This document shows, in pieces, positions 47,451-57,219 of a stretch of DNA of 64,000 nt (its first letter is position 1; every line of letters starts with the position of its first letter). The stretch spans positions 930,001 to 994,000 of the forward strand of contig NC_015436.1 of assembly GCF_000208385.1 (NCBI RefSeq), given 5' to 3'. The notes under the pieces are model-generated. The model was not told where the DNA came from, did no database searches, and saw only the letters and a program-made list of their open reading frames with translations. The position numbers were made by a program, and so were the translations under genes. The stretch is from Parasphaerochaeta coccoides DSM 17374 (GTDB lineage: Bacteria; Spirochaetota; Spirochaetia; Sphaerochaetales; Sphaerochaetaceae).

Positions 47451-49808
47451 TCAGAAGGTATAACGCTTCTCCGAAGAAGACGAAAGGGAATGCTTCACAC
47501 GATCATGTTCCTCGGCACGCTTGCCATTATTGAAACGTTCCAGCGTCCCGACCAGATACCCGGTGATGCGTCTGATGCGTTCGAAGTTCGGCTGTCCGTC
47601 TCCTTCTTGACGTCCGCACTGCGGGCAGGTGTCGCCGATAATCCCGTTATACCCACAGGCAGGATCCCTGTCCACAGGATGGTTGATTGACCCATATCCG
47701 ATGCCGGCATCATGCATCGCCTGGATGATTTTCTCGAAAGCCTCTACGTTCCGTACAGTGTCTCCGTCCAGTTCCACATAGGAAATATGACCTCCGTTGG
47801 TCAACGCATGGAAGGGAGCTTCTTTCTTGATTTTCTCAAACGCGGAAATCTCATGCCACACGGGGATGTGGAAACTGTTTGTATAGTAGTCCCTGTCGGT
47901 GACGCCGGGGATGAAACCATACTTCCTGCGATCAATCTTCACGAAACGTCCGGAAAGACCTTCCGCGGGAGTGGCAATCAAGCTGTAGTTCATCTTGGTT
48001 GCCTGGGCAAGCGCATCCACATAATCACGCATGAACTTGATGATGGCCAGACCCTTCTGTTCCATTTCGTCGCTTTCCCCGTGATGGTGCCCGTAGAGAC
48101 TCATCAAAGTCTCGGCAAGACCGATGAAACCGACGGAAAGAGTGCCGTGCTTGAGTACTTCGCGCAGCTCGTCATCGTAGCCTACTTTCTCGGAATCCAG
48201 CCATACTCCTTGTCCCATAAGGAACGGGAAATTACGGATGTGCTTGCGCGCCTGAATCTCAAAACGAGCGTTCAGTTGGCGGATTACCAAGTCCATCATG
48301 TCCTTGAGCTTGCCGAAAAAGACCTTCTCATCGCCATGGCTCTCTATGGCAAGCCTGGGCAGGTTGATCGATGTGAAACTCAGGTTTCCCCGACCATTGG
48401 CAATCTCTTGGGACGGATCGTGAACATTGCTCATCACACGGGTACGACAACCCATGTAGGAAACTTCGGTTTCCGGCCGACCCGGCTTGTAGTACTGGAT
48501 GTTGAACGGAGCATCGATAAAGCTGAAATTCGGGAACAGTCTCTTTGCGCTTACTTTGCATGCCAGCTTGAAAAGGTCATAGTTCGGATCCTGCGGGAAA
48601 TAGTTCACCCCTTCCTTGACACGGAATATCTGGATGGGAAATATAGGCGTTTCGCCATGGCCAAGACCGGCATCGGTAGCATGAAGCATACCCCGCATCA
48701 CCATCCTGCCTTCCGGAGAAATGTCAGTGCCATAGTTAATCGAACTGAAAGGCGTCTGGGCTCCTGCGCGGCTGTGCATGGTGTTGAGGTTATGAATCAA
48801 CGCTTCCATGGCCTGGAAGGTCGAACGCTCGGTTTCTTCCTGGCTGTGAGAAAGGGAAAATTCCTGAGCCTTGGCAATGACATCTGACTGGACTCCCAGA
48901 GAAGCGAGGAGTTTCCGTTCCTCGGCCAGGAATGCTTCATCGGAGGCGAGTTTCGGATACAGTCCAGTGCGTGCCTCCAAGTCATTGTAGAGCTTCTTCA
49001 TGTCAGCTCCGCTCACCTTCAGGGAAGGTTGGAGAATCTCCAGTACCTTGAGGATGTTAGTCCGGTACACGCGGCGGTACGTCTTGGCGACACCCGGAGC
49101 AAGCCCGTAGTCAAAATTGACAATGCTCTGTCCGCCGTGCTGGTCGTTCTGATTGCTCTGGATGGCTATGCAGGCCAAGGCTCCATAGCTTTGGATATCA
49201 TTGGGTTCGCGGAGGAAACCGTGACCGGTGGAAAAACCATCTTTGAACAAGGTCAGCAGGTCAATCTGGCAACATGTGGTGGTCAGTCCGTAGAAATCAA
49301 AATCATGAATATGTATCCAACCGTCCTGATATGCTTGGCGTATATCATCTTCGAGAAGATACTTGTTGTAGTAATCCTTGGAAGATTCGGAGCCGTATTT
49401 GAGCATGGTGCCCATAGCGGTATCTCCGTCAATGTTGGCGTTCTCCCGTTTGGTGTCACTATCCATGGCATCCTCATGGGTCAGCTCATCCATCATCTTC
49501 ATGAGATCGCTGTTCATTTCGCGGCGTCGGGTTCTTTCAGCACGGTACAAGATATAGCGTTTGGCAACGTCCTCATACCCACTGTGCATCAGCTGCGTCT
49601 CTACGGCATCCTGTATGCCCTCGATGGGCAGGGATTCGCTGCCAAATTTCTTTTCAAGATAGGCGCTTGTAGTATTGGCCACCGCCGCCGCAGCTTTTAC
49701 GGCATCGGGAGTCCCGGCAGCCTCCATAGCTTTCAATATCGCACGTGCTATCTTTGCTTCATCATACAGGACGACCCGTCCGTCTCTCTTGACAATAGTC
49801 TGAATCAT
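47451..49808 (-). CDS. nrdD: Anaerobic ribonucleoside-triphosphate reductase (class III)
   Basis: Makes deoxyribonucleotides without oxygen, using formate and a glycyl radical. 785 residues from ATG 49808 behind GGGAGGCAA; the frame is open to 49859 but lacks a site. The N-terminus is an ATP-cone (VKRDGRVVLYDEAKIARAIL), the allosteric domain. Near the C-terminus come Cys718, Cys728 and Cys731 (DTCPQCGR) of the zinc site, and Gly750 in RRITGYLVG is the radical position. Presence with NrdG shows adaptation to anaerobic growth. Possible NrdR boxes lie upstream. Confidence 0.95.
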   Translation of the reverse strand: MIQTIVKRDGRVVLYDEAKIARAILKAMEAAGTPDAVKAAAAVANTTSAYLEKKFGSESLPIEGIQDAVETQLMHSGYEDVAKRYILYRAERTRRREMNSDLMKMMDELTHEDAMDSDTKRENANIDGDTAMGTMLKYGSESSKDYYNKYLLEDDIRQAYQDGWIHIHDFDFYGLTTTCCQIDLLTLFKDGFSTGHGFLREPNDIQSYGALACIAIQSNQNDQHGGQSIVNFDYGLAPGVAKTYRRVYRTNILKVLEILQPSLKVSGADMKKLYNDLEARTGLYPKLASDEAFLAEERKLLASLGVQSDVIAKAQEFSLSHSQEETERSTFQAMEALIHNLNTMHSRAGAQTPFSSINYGTDISPEGRMVMRGMLHATDAGLGHGETPIFPIQIFRVKEGVNYFPQDPNYDLFKLACKVSAKRLFPNFSFIDAPFNIQYYKPGRPETEVSYMGCRTRVMSNVHDPSQEIANGRGNLSFTSINLPRLAIESHGDEKVFFGKLKDMMDLVIRQLNARFEIQARKHIRNFPFLMGQGVWLDSEKVGYDDELREVLKHGTLSVGFIGLAETLMSLYGHHHGESDEMEQKGLAIIKFMRDYVDALAQATKMNYSLIATPAEGLSGRFVKIDRRKYGFIPGVTDRDYYTNSFHIPVWHEISAFEKIKKEAPFHALTNGGHISYVELDGDTVRNVEAFEKIIQAMHDAGIGYGSINHPVDRDPACGYNGIIGDTCPQCGRQEGDGQPNFERIRRITGYLVGTLERFNNGKRAEEHDRVKHSLSSSSEKRYTF

Positions 49809-49946
49809 GTTGCCTCCCGCCCGGAACCCCTGTGGTGATACAACACGCCCTTGCTCCATCAGGAAAAGGGAATCGTGGACGCAGGTACACGTCCGGGCAT
49901 ATCTTTATCTTGAAAACCAAACATAATGCCCATCGTCATGATATAA

Positions 49947-49991
49947 GAGTTATATAGAACTCATGTAAAACAACGGGACACAATATGTAGT
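49947..49991 (-). promoter_or_regulatory. Possible NrdR boxes upstream of nrdD
   Basis: ACACAATATGTAGT (49978-49991) is close to the NrdR box consensus. A second, weaker site GAGTT-ATATAG-AACTC lies at 49947-49962, with centres 30 bases apart, about three turns, as in typical paired boxes. Otherwise I see no gene from 49860 to 50388. Confidence 0.45.
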
Positions 49992-50388
49992 GGCCTTTGT
50001 TCATTGGGTACGCTACTAACAGTAACCTAGACAAACAGGCATGTCAAGTAGGAATATGCCATCATGATGATTTATTCATGGATTGTCCGAAAAGTACCGT
50101 GAAAAAATCGGAATGAAAACACGGAAAATCATAAGAAGGATGGACATATCTTTCCCAAAGGATTGCCCGTGTGGTGGCGGAAACCCAAGCGGTTCTTACG
50201 AGAAGACAGTCTTCCTCCACAGCCGAAAGGATGAAAAAGTGTTCCTTTCCACATCTTCACATCTTCATCACGTAACGATTGCTTGACATCGCTGGTGAAA
50301 TACCGCATATTCCCATTTGTTGGTGAGAGGCGATGACCCTGTTTTCTGCGGGGCCGGGAACTCTGCCGTGGGAGGAAAGGGAAAACGA

Positions 50389-51516
50389 TTGAACGGTGTA
50401 GAAGTAACGGCACGGGGTGTCACCCGCAAATTCGGTGATTTTTTGGCGCTCGATGATGTGAGCGTGGATATCAAGAAAGGTGAGTTCTTCTCACTTCTCG
50501 GACCCTCCGGCTGCGGCAAGACAACACTCTTGCGTATTATTGCCGGTTTTGATTCACCCGATGTCGGTTTCGTATCATTTGATGGAGCAGATATCCTGCC
50601 CCTTCCCCCGGAAAAGAGACAGGCTAATACGATTTTTCAGACCTATGCGCTCTTTCCCCACCTCAACGTATATGAGAACGTGGCTTTCCCCCTGCGTATA
50701 CGCAGAAGGCCAAAGGATGAGATAGACCGGAGGGTGCGTGATTACATCCATCTGGTTCAGCTGGATGAGCATATTACCAAGAAACCTTCCATGTTGAGTG
50801 GCGGGCAAAAGCAGCGTGTCGCCATAGCACGTGCCCTGATTAACGAACCGAAGGTTCTTCTCCTTGATGAGCCGCTTTCCGCCTTGGACGCAAAGCTCCG
50901 GCAGAATCTCCTCATTGAACTTGATGAAATCCATGACAAAGTGGGCATCACCTTCATCTATGTCACCCACGACCAGAGTGAGGCTCTGTCTGTCTCAGAC
51001 CGCATAGCGGTGATGAACCATGGCAAGGTTCTACAAATCGGAACTCCATACGAGATTTACGAAGCTCCTGCCACTGAATTCGTCGCACGGTTCATTGGAG
51101 AAACCAATATCTTCCCTTGTACCGTCCTCTCCTGTAATCCGACATCTGACGGAGAATTCATGCTCAACCTTGATGTCCCCGCCTTGGGCGGAACAATCAG
51201 GGTCACGGATGTCGATCCCCAGGAAATCGGCAAACGGCTGGACTTCACAATCCGTCCTGAAAAAATCCGCATCACCACTGATGTACCGGAAAAACCAGGC
51301 AAGGACATCAATCAGTTCCTCGGCATCGTCGATGAACCTGTGTACGCTGGCTTCCAGTCCAAGTTCTTTGTAAAGCTGACCAACGGTGCCATGATTAAGG
51401 TTTACAAGCAACATGTGAACTACATGGATGATGGACCTGAGATTGAATGGAAGGACAGTGTCTACGTATCGTGGAGCGCGGCGGACGGTTATCTTGTCAA
51501 GGTGGTGGACGCATGA
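50389..51516 (+). CDS. potA: Spermidine/putrescine ABC transporter ATPase
   Basis: 375 residues from TTG 50389, chosen because GGAGGAAAGG lies eight bases before it and conserved sequence begins right after. Walker A GPSGCGKT (38-45), Q-loop FQTYALFPH, signature LSGGQKQR (135-142), Walker B LLLDEP (156-161) and the H-loop THDQSEAL are all present. The C-terminal ~130 residues are the regulatory TOBE-type domain. It powers uptake of polyamines by PotBC. The stop overlaps the potB start (ATGA). Confidence 0.93.
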   Translation: MNGVEVTARGVTRKFGDFLALDDVSVDIKKGEFFSLLGPSGCGKTTLLRIIAGFDSPDVGFVSFDGADILPLPPEKRQANTIFQTYALFPHLNVYENVAFPLRIRRRPKDEIDRRVRDYIHLVQLDEHITKKPSMLSGGQKQRVAIARALINEPKVLLLDEPLSALDAKLRQNLLIELDEIHDKVGITFIYVTHDQSEALSVSDRIAVMNHGKVLQIGTPYEIYEAPATEFVARFIGETNIFPCTVLSCNPTSDGEFMLNLDVPALGGTIRVTDVDPQEIGKRLDFTIRPEKIRITTDVPEKPGKDINQFLGIVDEPVYAGFQSKFFVKLTNGAMIKVYKQHVNYMDDGPEIEWKDSVYVSWSAADGYLVKVVDA

Positions 51517-52451
51517 GCGGGCAGAGCCGCCGCGAAGCGCGGAGGGGTCTGGCATATTCCGCTCCCATGGGACTCTGGTTTACTATTTTCTTCGTACTTC
51601 CCCTGACGATCATCTTAATCTACAGTTTCCTCAAGAGAGGGCTCTATGGTGGTGTCACCGGAGAATTTTCCCTGGTGGCCTATCAGCAGATGTTCAATCC
51701 GAGTTTCGGCAGAATCGTGCTTCGTACCATCTGGATATCCATTGTGTCCACCTTCGGATGTTTTGTCTTTGCTCTGCCAGCAGGGTACGCCATGGCACGG
51801 AGCAAGCACCAGACATTGCTTCTTTTTCTCATCATCATCCCCTTCTGGACGAACTCCCTGATTAGGATTTACGCATGGATTTCCATACTCTCCCGTGAAG
51901 GTTTCCTCAACCAGATGCTGATGAAGCTGGGAATCATCAACGAAGGTCTCCAGATGATTTATACCCAAGGCTCGGTCATCCTGGTCTTGATATACATGTT
52001 CGTTCCCTTTGCCGTACTGCCTCTTTTCACGACCATCGACAAGTTTGATTTTTCATTGCTCGATGCCGCCCGTGACCTGGGGGCGACGAAACTCCAGGCG
52101 TTGGTGAAGGTGCTCTTTCCGCAAATCCGGGGAGGCATGGTCACCGCGCTGATCTTCACTTTCATTCCGATTTTCGGTTCCTATACTGTTCCTCTCCTTG
52201 TCGGCGGCAAGGACTCCACCATGATTGGAAACATCATCGTAGACCAAGTCAACAAGACGCGCAATTGGCCTCTCGCCGCCGCATTCAGCGTCGTACTCAC
52301 CTTCCTCTCCATGATTGGCGTCCTCTGGATGTTGAGCAGCAACAGGCATAGTGAAAAGCTGAACGCTGCTTCAAAACTCCAAGACACTACCCAACAGGGA
52401 GTCGAAAAAAGAGTCCACCTACATCATCAGGACGATGGAGGTAAAGCATGA
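51513..52451 (+). CDS. potB: Spermidine/putrescine ABC transporter permease PotB
   Basis: 312 residues, six membrane spans. The EAA loop reads LDAARDLGATKLQALVKVLF around residues 190-209, contacting PotA. ATG 51513 overlaps potA by four bases and the 3' end overlaps potC by four, so translation is coupled. The C-terminal tail after the last span is unusually hydrophilic (LNAASKLQDTTQQGVEKR) and longer than in typical PotB. Confidence 0.92.
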   Translation: MSGQSRREARRGLAYSAPMGLWFTIFFVLPLTIILIYSFLKRGLYGGVTGEFSLVAYQQMFNPSFGRIVLRTIWISIVSTFGCFVFALPAGYAMARSKHQTLLLFLIIIPFWTNSLIRIYAWISILSREGFLNQMLMKLGIINEGLQMIYTQGSVILVLIYMFVPFAVLPLFTTIDKFDFSLLDAARDLGATKLQALVKVLFPQIRGGMVTALIFTFIPIFGSYTVPLLVGGKDSTMIGNIIVDQVNKTRNWPLAAAFSVVLTFLSMIGVLWMLSSNRHSEKLNAASKLQDTTQQGVEKRVHLHHQDDGGKA

Positions 52452-53269
52452 ACCTATCCAGCTCCCATCGCGTCCACAGGATTAATGAAAGACGCTGGTT
52501 TTCTACATCGAACATCATCCTTGGCTTGACCATCACTTTCCTGTTCCTCCCTCTTTTCGTGGTCGTTCTTTATTCTTTCAACGATTCCAAGGGGATGGCA
52601 TGGACGCAGCCTTCCTTGCGTTGGTATCGGGATCTGTTCTTCTCCAGCCCCGCATTATGGAAAGCATTCTACAACAGCGCTGTCGTAGCGTTGACAAGCG
52701 GGCTGACAGCTACCATCCTGGGCGCGTTGGCCGCCATCGGCATAAAATGGAACCGGTTCAGAGGAAAGGCATACATAGCCACGATCAGCTACCTGCCCAT
52801 GGTACTGCCGGAGGTCATCATAGGTATTTCCATGCTGATCTTCTTCTCGTGGATCAGGATGCCCCTTGGCATGTTCACCATCTATGTCGCCCATACGACG
52901 TTCAACCTGCCCTTCGTGTTCCTGCTTGTCGGAGCGAGGTTGGATGAATTCGACTATTCCACCATTGAAGCCGCACGTGACCTTGGAGCATCAGAGACCC
53001 AAACTCTCTGGAAGGTCGTGGTTCCCTCGATTATGCCGGGCATCCTGTCCGGATTTCTAATGAGCGTGACCATGAGCCTTGAGGACTTCGTCATCACGTT
53101 CTTTGTTTCCGGTCCTGGCTCCGGTACACTGCCGCTGTATGTTTATTCCATGATTCGTTATGGGGTGTCACCGGTCATCAATGCGCTTTCATTTGTCATG
53201 ATAGTGGGAACTATGCTTCTTGCCTGGGTCTTCAGGCGGTTCCTCAAGACTATAGCAGCGAATAGCTGA
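52448..53269 (+). CDS. potC: Spermidine/putrescine ABC transporter permease PotC
   Basis: 273 residues, six spans. The EAA loop is IEAARDLGASETQTLWKVVV with the conserved glycine. VVLYSFNDSKG near the N-terminus is a typical PotC feature. It pairs with PotB to form the membrane channel. potD follows after 85 bases. Confidence 0.92.
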   Translation: MNLSSSHRVHRINERRWFSTSNIILGLTITFLFLPLFVVVLYSFNDSKGMAWTQPSLRWYRDLFFSSPALWKAFYNSAVVALTSGLTATILGALAAIGIKWNRFRGKAYIATISYLPMVLPEVIIGISMLIFFSWIRMPLGMFTIYVAHTTFNLPFVFLLVGARLDEFDYSTIEAARDLGASETQTLWKVVVPSIMPGILSGFLMSVTMSLEDFVITFFVSGPGSGTLPLYVYSMIRYGVSPVINALSFVMIVGTMLLAWVFRRFLKTIAANS

Positions 53270-53354
53270 AGGATGTCGTCTGGACGACCTTATCCAGAAC
53301 CTTCCTCCGGGGGCTAGCCATCGGAGGCGATCATCATGTGCGGGAGGAATGCCT

Positions 53355-54452
53355 ATGAGCATGCATCACGACACGCGACGATCGACGTATTCCGTCAAAG
53401 TCGCCTGTGCGGTCCTATTGGCCGCAGCGTTCCTGGCAGGTCTGACAGCCTGTTCCAGGAATTCGTCACCCAAGTCAAACGGTGAAGCACTGTACTTGTA
53501 CAACTGGACCTATTATACGCCAGACAGTATATTGCTGGCCTTTACCGAGGAGACGGGCATACAGGTCATCGTGGATAATTTCTCATCAAATGAAGAAATG
53601 TTCGCCAAACTGAGGGCCGGAGGCGGCCGAGTGGGATACGATATCGTTTTCCCGTCGGCGGACTACACTTCCATCATGATAAAACTGGATATGCTTGAAA
53701 AGCTGGATCACGAGAAGTTGCCTAACGTGAAGCATGCCACGAAGCTGGTTCATGAGAAAGCCACCTATGACCCGGACTTCCTCTATTCCGTTCCCTATTT
53801 CATGGGTGCGGCAGGAGTTGCAGTCAACACCACTTTGGTTCCATCCGGATATGAACGGAACTGGGACATTTTCGCAGACAAACGCTTCGCCAGACGCATG
53901 ACCATGCTTGATGACATGCGCGAGGTGATGGGGGATGCCCTGATTCATCTGGGATATTCCAATAATACGACCGACCTGCTCCAGCTTGCCGAAGCGCAAA
54001 GTTACATCATAGAAAATTGGAAGCCAAACCTTGTGAAGTTTGATGCTGAGAGTTTCGGGAAATCATTTGGAAGCGGTGAATTCTGGGCAGTTCATTCTTA
54101 TCCGGAAAACGTCTATGAGGAGTTTCCTGAAAGCCGGTGGCATGAAATTGATTTCTTCCTGCCTCCAGAAGGCGGTTCCATGTACATTGACAACATGGTC
54201 ATCCTGAAGGATGCACCGCACAAGGACGCTGCTCATGCTTTCATTGATTTTATCTATCGTCCCGAAATCTATGCGCAATTCCTGGATGAGTTCCACCTGC
54301 CGCCTACAGTACATTCCAGTGCGGTGGAGTATATGGAGACTACTCCCTTGTATTCAGCGGATGATTTAGCGAACTACAGTATCATAGAAGACTTGGGAGA
54401 ATCACTGGATCTTTACAACGATCTCTGGCATGACATCCGTTATATGGATTGA
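53355..54452 (+). CDS. potD: Spermidine/putrescine-binding lipoprotein PotD
   Basis: 365 residues. Three in-frame ATGs lie close together; GGGAGG is seven bases before 53355, which I choose. The signal peptide ends in lipobox LTAC with Cys33, so the binding protein is lipid-anchored. Polyamine-binding proteins start the mature domain with LYLYNWTYYTPDS, seen here, and FEEETGI-like (FTEETGIQVIVDNF). The last gene of potABCD; a terminator follows at 54488. Confidence 0.92.
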   Translation: MSMHHDTRRSTYSVKVACAVLLAAAFLAGLTACSRNSSPKSNGEALYLYNWTYYTPDSILLAFTEETGIQVIVDNFSSNEEMFAKLRAGGGRVGYDIVFPSADYTSIMIKLDMLEKLDHEKLPNVKHATKLVHEKATYDPDFLYSVPYFMGAAGVAVNTTLVPSGYERNWDIFADKRFARRMTMLDDMREVMGDALIHLGYSNNTTDLLQLAEAQSYIIENWKPNLVKFDAESFGKSFGSGEFWAVHSYPENVYEEFPESRWHEIDFFLPPEGGSMYIDNMVILKDAPHKDAAHAFIDFIYRPEIYAQFLDEFHLPPTVHSSAVEYMETTPLYSADDLANYSIIEDLGESLDLYNDLWHDIRYMD

Positions 54453-54487
54453 AACTGTCCGAAAACTGCTTCCAAGCAAGTCGTTTT

Positions 54488-54514
54488 AGGGGGAGCAATG
54501 GCATCCCCTTTTTT
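54488..54514 (+). terminator. Terminator of potABCD
   Basis: AGGGGGA and TCCCCT form the stem with a short loop, followed by six T. Confidence 0.75.
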
Positions 54515-54590
54515 CATAGTCTCCTTTTTCATAATCTTCATTATCTTGCATCTCATACGTTTGAAGCCGTAGCGTCCACCAACCTGGGCA

Positions 54591-55154
54591 TCATGTCGTC
54601 CCGCCATCAATTTCCAAGCCCATATGGATGCCATGGACGAACTGTCCGTCAAGGAGAAACATGCGTGACCGGCGACCTTCATTGACAAAACCGTACCGTT
54701 TATACAGGTTGATTGCCCGTTCATTGTCTTCACGAACCAAAAGATTAACCTTGCGGATACCGGTTCCAGCACTGCCAATCCATGTAAGGAAGGCAACAAT
54801 CAACGCAGAACCAACTCCCTGTCCCCAATGCTCTTGAAGCACGGAAATTGCCATTTCTCCGGCATGGGCGATACGTTCACGCTTTCCAGCGATGAAAGTG
54901 AGGCTGCCGATGATCTTGTCATCTTCCAACGCCAGTAACTGGAGGCTGTTCGGCGATAACATCATTTCCTCAAGGTGATGAGCTTCAAGCTCTACTTCCA
55001 TGGCAACGCCTTCGACACCGAAAGTAAGGTTGTCACTTTCTCCGCCAACAGTTTTGAGATAGGAAAGAAAATCCTTTGCGTCATCTGGCCGGGCTTCCCG
55101 GATGATTCGGTCGGTCGTTTCCAAAGAAGGTGTCTTTTTCACTTTTTTAATCAT
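54591..55154 (-). CDS. GNAT-family N-acetyltransferase
   Basis: 187 residues from ATG 55154, behind a very strong GGAGGGGAGGGGG; the open frame upstream is not needed. The acetyl-CoA pyrophosphate loop is EHWGQGVGSAL (consensus Q/RxxGxG/A), followed by NLLVREDNERAINLYKRYGF, which is typical of RimI-like and ribosomal or small-molecule acetyltransferases. Substrate unknown. It is convergent with the pot operon and divergent from the FKBP gene. Confidence 0.85.
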   Translation of the reverse strand: MIKKVKKTPSLETTDRIIREARPDDAKDFLSYLKTVGGESDNLTFGVEGVAMEVELEAHHLEEMMLSPNSLQLLALEDDKIIGSLTFIAGKRERIAHAGEMAISVLQEHWGQGVGSALIVAFLTWIGSAGTGIRKVNLLVREDNERAINLYKRYGFVNEGRRSRMFLLDGQFVHGIHMGLEIDGGTT

Positions 55155-55334
55155 GCGCCCCCTCCCCTCCATATCTTCCGACGACATGTACATACCATAA
55201 ATCACCTTCTCATAAAAATCAAATTTGAAGATGCATCATTGAAACGCATCATCACAAAAATCACACTTGACGCATGTCCTGACACTTCATACCATTGGTT
55301 CAAGTGCAAAATCTTCACCCAAAGGATATCAGAA

Positions 55335-56597
55335 ATGAACAAATTCATCCGCAGGATAGTGACCATCAGCCTCATCCTCGCCATTGCCCTTCCCATGATC
55401 TTCGCCGCTGGAGCACGGGAAAGCGCACCCGGAAGCCAGGGGGGACGTATTGTCTCCATCGAAAGACAATCAGACTCATCCCATGTGTTTTCCATCAAGG
55501 ACATCTATGGCAACACGACAGCATGGACAGTTCCAACTGATGTCCAGAGTCAGCTTCCACCAGCTGTCTACGTTGTCGGCGACTATGTAGAACTGGTTCC
55601 GGCTTCGGTACCAAACCAAGATTACCCCGTGGTCAGCTTCCTGCGTTGGGTCACTCCCCTTGCCCTTGAGGAAGGCGTTTCCATTTCCTTGGGGCAGATG
55701 GTGGAAATTCCGGAAGACCTTGTAGATCGTTTCAGCTACGCTTATGGTTATCTCATGATGCTCAATCTACAGGGGCAGGGAATCTTCTTTGACGCTGGGC
55801 TTTTTGCAAAGGGCTCGCTTGATGCGGCAGAGGGAATAGCTCAAAACTCGGAAGAACTGTTCGCTGCCCTGAATCAGTACCAGACTGAATATCTGGAAGC
55901 CGGACGTATTCCTAACGTAGAAAGCAAGTCATTCACGTCCTTAGACGAAGTACGCGTCCTGACAGTCGCTGATGATACGCACAGTCGTTTCAGCTATGCC
56001 TATGGTTATCTTGTGTTCCAGACCATGCTGGCACAGGGAATCCCTGTGGACGGAGATTATTTTGCAGCCGGAGGCATTGCTACCCAAGATGACTATGGTT
56101 CTCTGCTGTCTTTCGAAGAACTGGATGGCGCTCTGATGGAAATGCAGGAAAAACTGACAGCGGAAGCGGACGCCTATGCCGCGGAGCTTGGACAGAAGAA
56201 TAAACGTGAGGCGGAATCCTTCCTGGCAGCCAATGCGACGACCCCCTCTGTCATCACCACGGACAGCGGACTCCAGTACAAAGCCCTCCGGACAGGCACG
56301 GGAACAATTCCTTCTGCTGAAGATACGGTTTTGGTAGACTACCGTCTTGTAAATCTTGCCGGCAATGAGCTGGACAGCAGCTACAGCCGCGGTATTCCTG
56401 CCGAATTCTCTTTACCAAACTTAATTCCCGGATTCACTGAAGGCGTCAGTTTGATGCCGGTCGGTTCTCACTATATTTTCTGGATTCCTTCTGAACTGGG
56501 TTATGGTGAGTACGGAGCCGGAAATTACATCGAGCCTAACATGCTCCTGATCTTCGAGGTCGAGTTGCTTGATATCGTTGCCTCCGAAACTACGTAA
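55335..56597 (+). CDS. Exported FKBP-type peptidyl-prolyl isomerase with duplicated N-terminal domain
   Basis: 420 residues from ATG 55335; the frame is open much further upstream but a signal peptide (FIRRIVTISLILAIALPMIF) begins right there. The C-terminal ~110 residues are an FKBP domain (SGLQYKALRTGTG; IPGFTEGVSLMPVGSHYIFW; ELGYGEYGAG). Before it, two similar segments starting RFSYAYGYL occur near residues 133 and 217, each followed by QGI; these resemble the dimerisation domain of FkpA/Mip proteins, present twice. It should help folding outside the cytoplasm. Residues 40-125 are another, unassigned beta-rich region. Confidence 0.85.
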   Translation: MNKFIRRIVTISLILAIALPMIFAAGARESAPGSQGGRIVSIERQSDSSHVFSIKDIYGNTTAWTVPTDVQSQLPPAVYVVGDYVELVPASVPNQDYPVVSFLRWVTPLALEEGVSISLGQMVEIPEDLVDRFSYAYGYLMMLNLQGQGIFFDAGLFAKGSLDAAEGIAQNSEELFAALNQYQTEYLEAGRIPNVESKSFTSLDEVRVLTVADDTHSRFSYAYGYLVFQTMLAQGIPVDGDYFAAGGIATQDDYGSLLSFEELDGALMEMQEKLTAEADAYAAELGQKNKREAESFLAANATTPSVITTDSGLQYKALRTGTGTIPSAEDTVLVDYRLVNLAGNELDSSYSRGIPAEFSLPNLIPGFTEGVSLMPVGSHYIFWIPSELGYGEYGAGNYIEPNMLLIFEVELLDIVASETT

Positions 56598-56626
56598 GCA
56601 GGAACAAACCGTGACGCATTGAACGT

Positions 56627-56668
56627 GAACATCCATGGAAGCCGTAAGGCAGGATTCCATGGGTGTTC
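56627..56668. terminator. Bidirectional hairpin between FKBP gene and YhcH-family gene
   Basis: GAACATCCATGGAA (56627-56640) pairs with TTCCATGGGTGTTC (56655-56668), 14 bp with one G-T. It lies between convergent genes; T runs are lacking. Confidence 0.6.
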
Positions 56669-56685
56669 TCATATATGACGCCGAT

Positions 56686-57138
56686 TCAATCCTTGAGCTT
56701 GAAGACGAGTTTCTTGACGGTTGAGATTTCTCCAGAAGCAACCTTTGCTTTGTGCGGCTCCCCAGGAAAGAATATAACGAAACGTCCGGGAATGGCGTTG
56801 ACCACGACTGTCGGCTCTCCCCCATCGAGAAACGAAACATCATTATCCGCATCATAGGAACCTGCCGTAGAAACAAGCTCACGCCACGTCATGGCAAGAA
56901 GTTCGGAACCAGCAAGGACAATCTGCACATCAGTGTCCCTCCGGTGGATTTCAAACTGCCCAGGCTTCGTGTCCGTCTCATATGACGTGATGACATAGCA
57001 CACGTCAGAATCATCCGTAGTGTAAGTTCCTTCCGCCTGCTCATAAATTTGACCGCGGTCAAGGATTTCTATGACCTTCTGTAGCTTAGGCAGGAGAGGT
57101 AGATACATTTCCAGCTTGTCAAGATTATCGAATACCAC
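56686..57138 (-). CDS. YhcH/YjgK/YiaL-family protein
   Basis: 150 residues of cupin-like beta fold. The hallmarks EIHRRDTDVQIVLAG and IFFPGEPHKAKVA are present, with His and Glu as likely metal ligands. Members occur in sialic-acid and sugar-acid catabolism, and the function is often unknown; no such genes are near, so the role here is open. It is a leftward gene, 81 bases before the cytidylate-kinase-like gene start region. Confidence 0.85.
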   Translation of the reverse strand: MVFDNLDKLEMYLPLLPKLQKVIEILDRGQIYEQAEGTYTTDDSDVCYVITSYETDTKPGQFEIHRRDTDVQIVLAGSELLAMTWRELVSTAGSYDADNDVSFLDGGEPTVVVNAIPGRFVIFFPGEPHKAKVASGEISTVKKLVFKLKD

Positions 57139-57219
57139 AGAATTCCTCCATCGCCTCTACGAAGCGTCCGTTAAGTTCGTTAAGAGAGGCCATGGAAGAA
57201 GAATAAAGGAAATCATGTC

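Noticed and set aside
50129-50413. Leftward frame upstream of potA
   Set aside because: Arginine/proline-rich, no ribosome site, covers the potA leader; likely chance.
54975-55334. Upstream extension of the FKBP gene
   Set aside because: The signal peptide begins at 55335, and the extension overlaps the divergent GNAT gene and its start.
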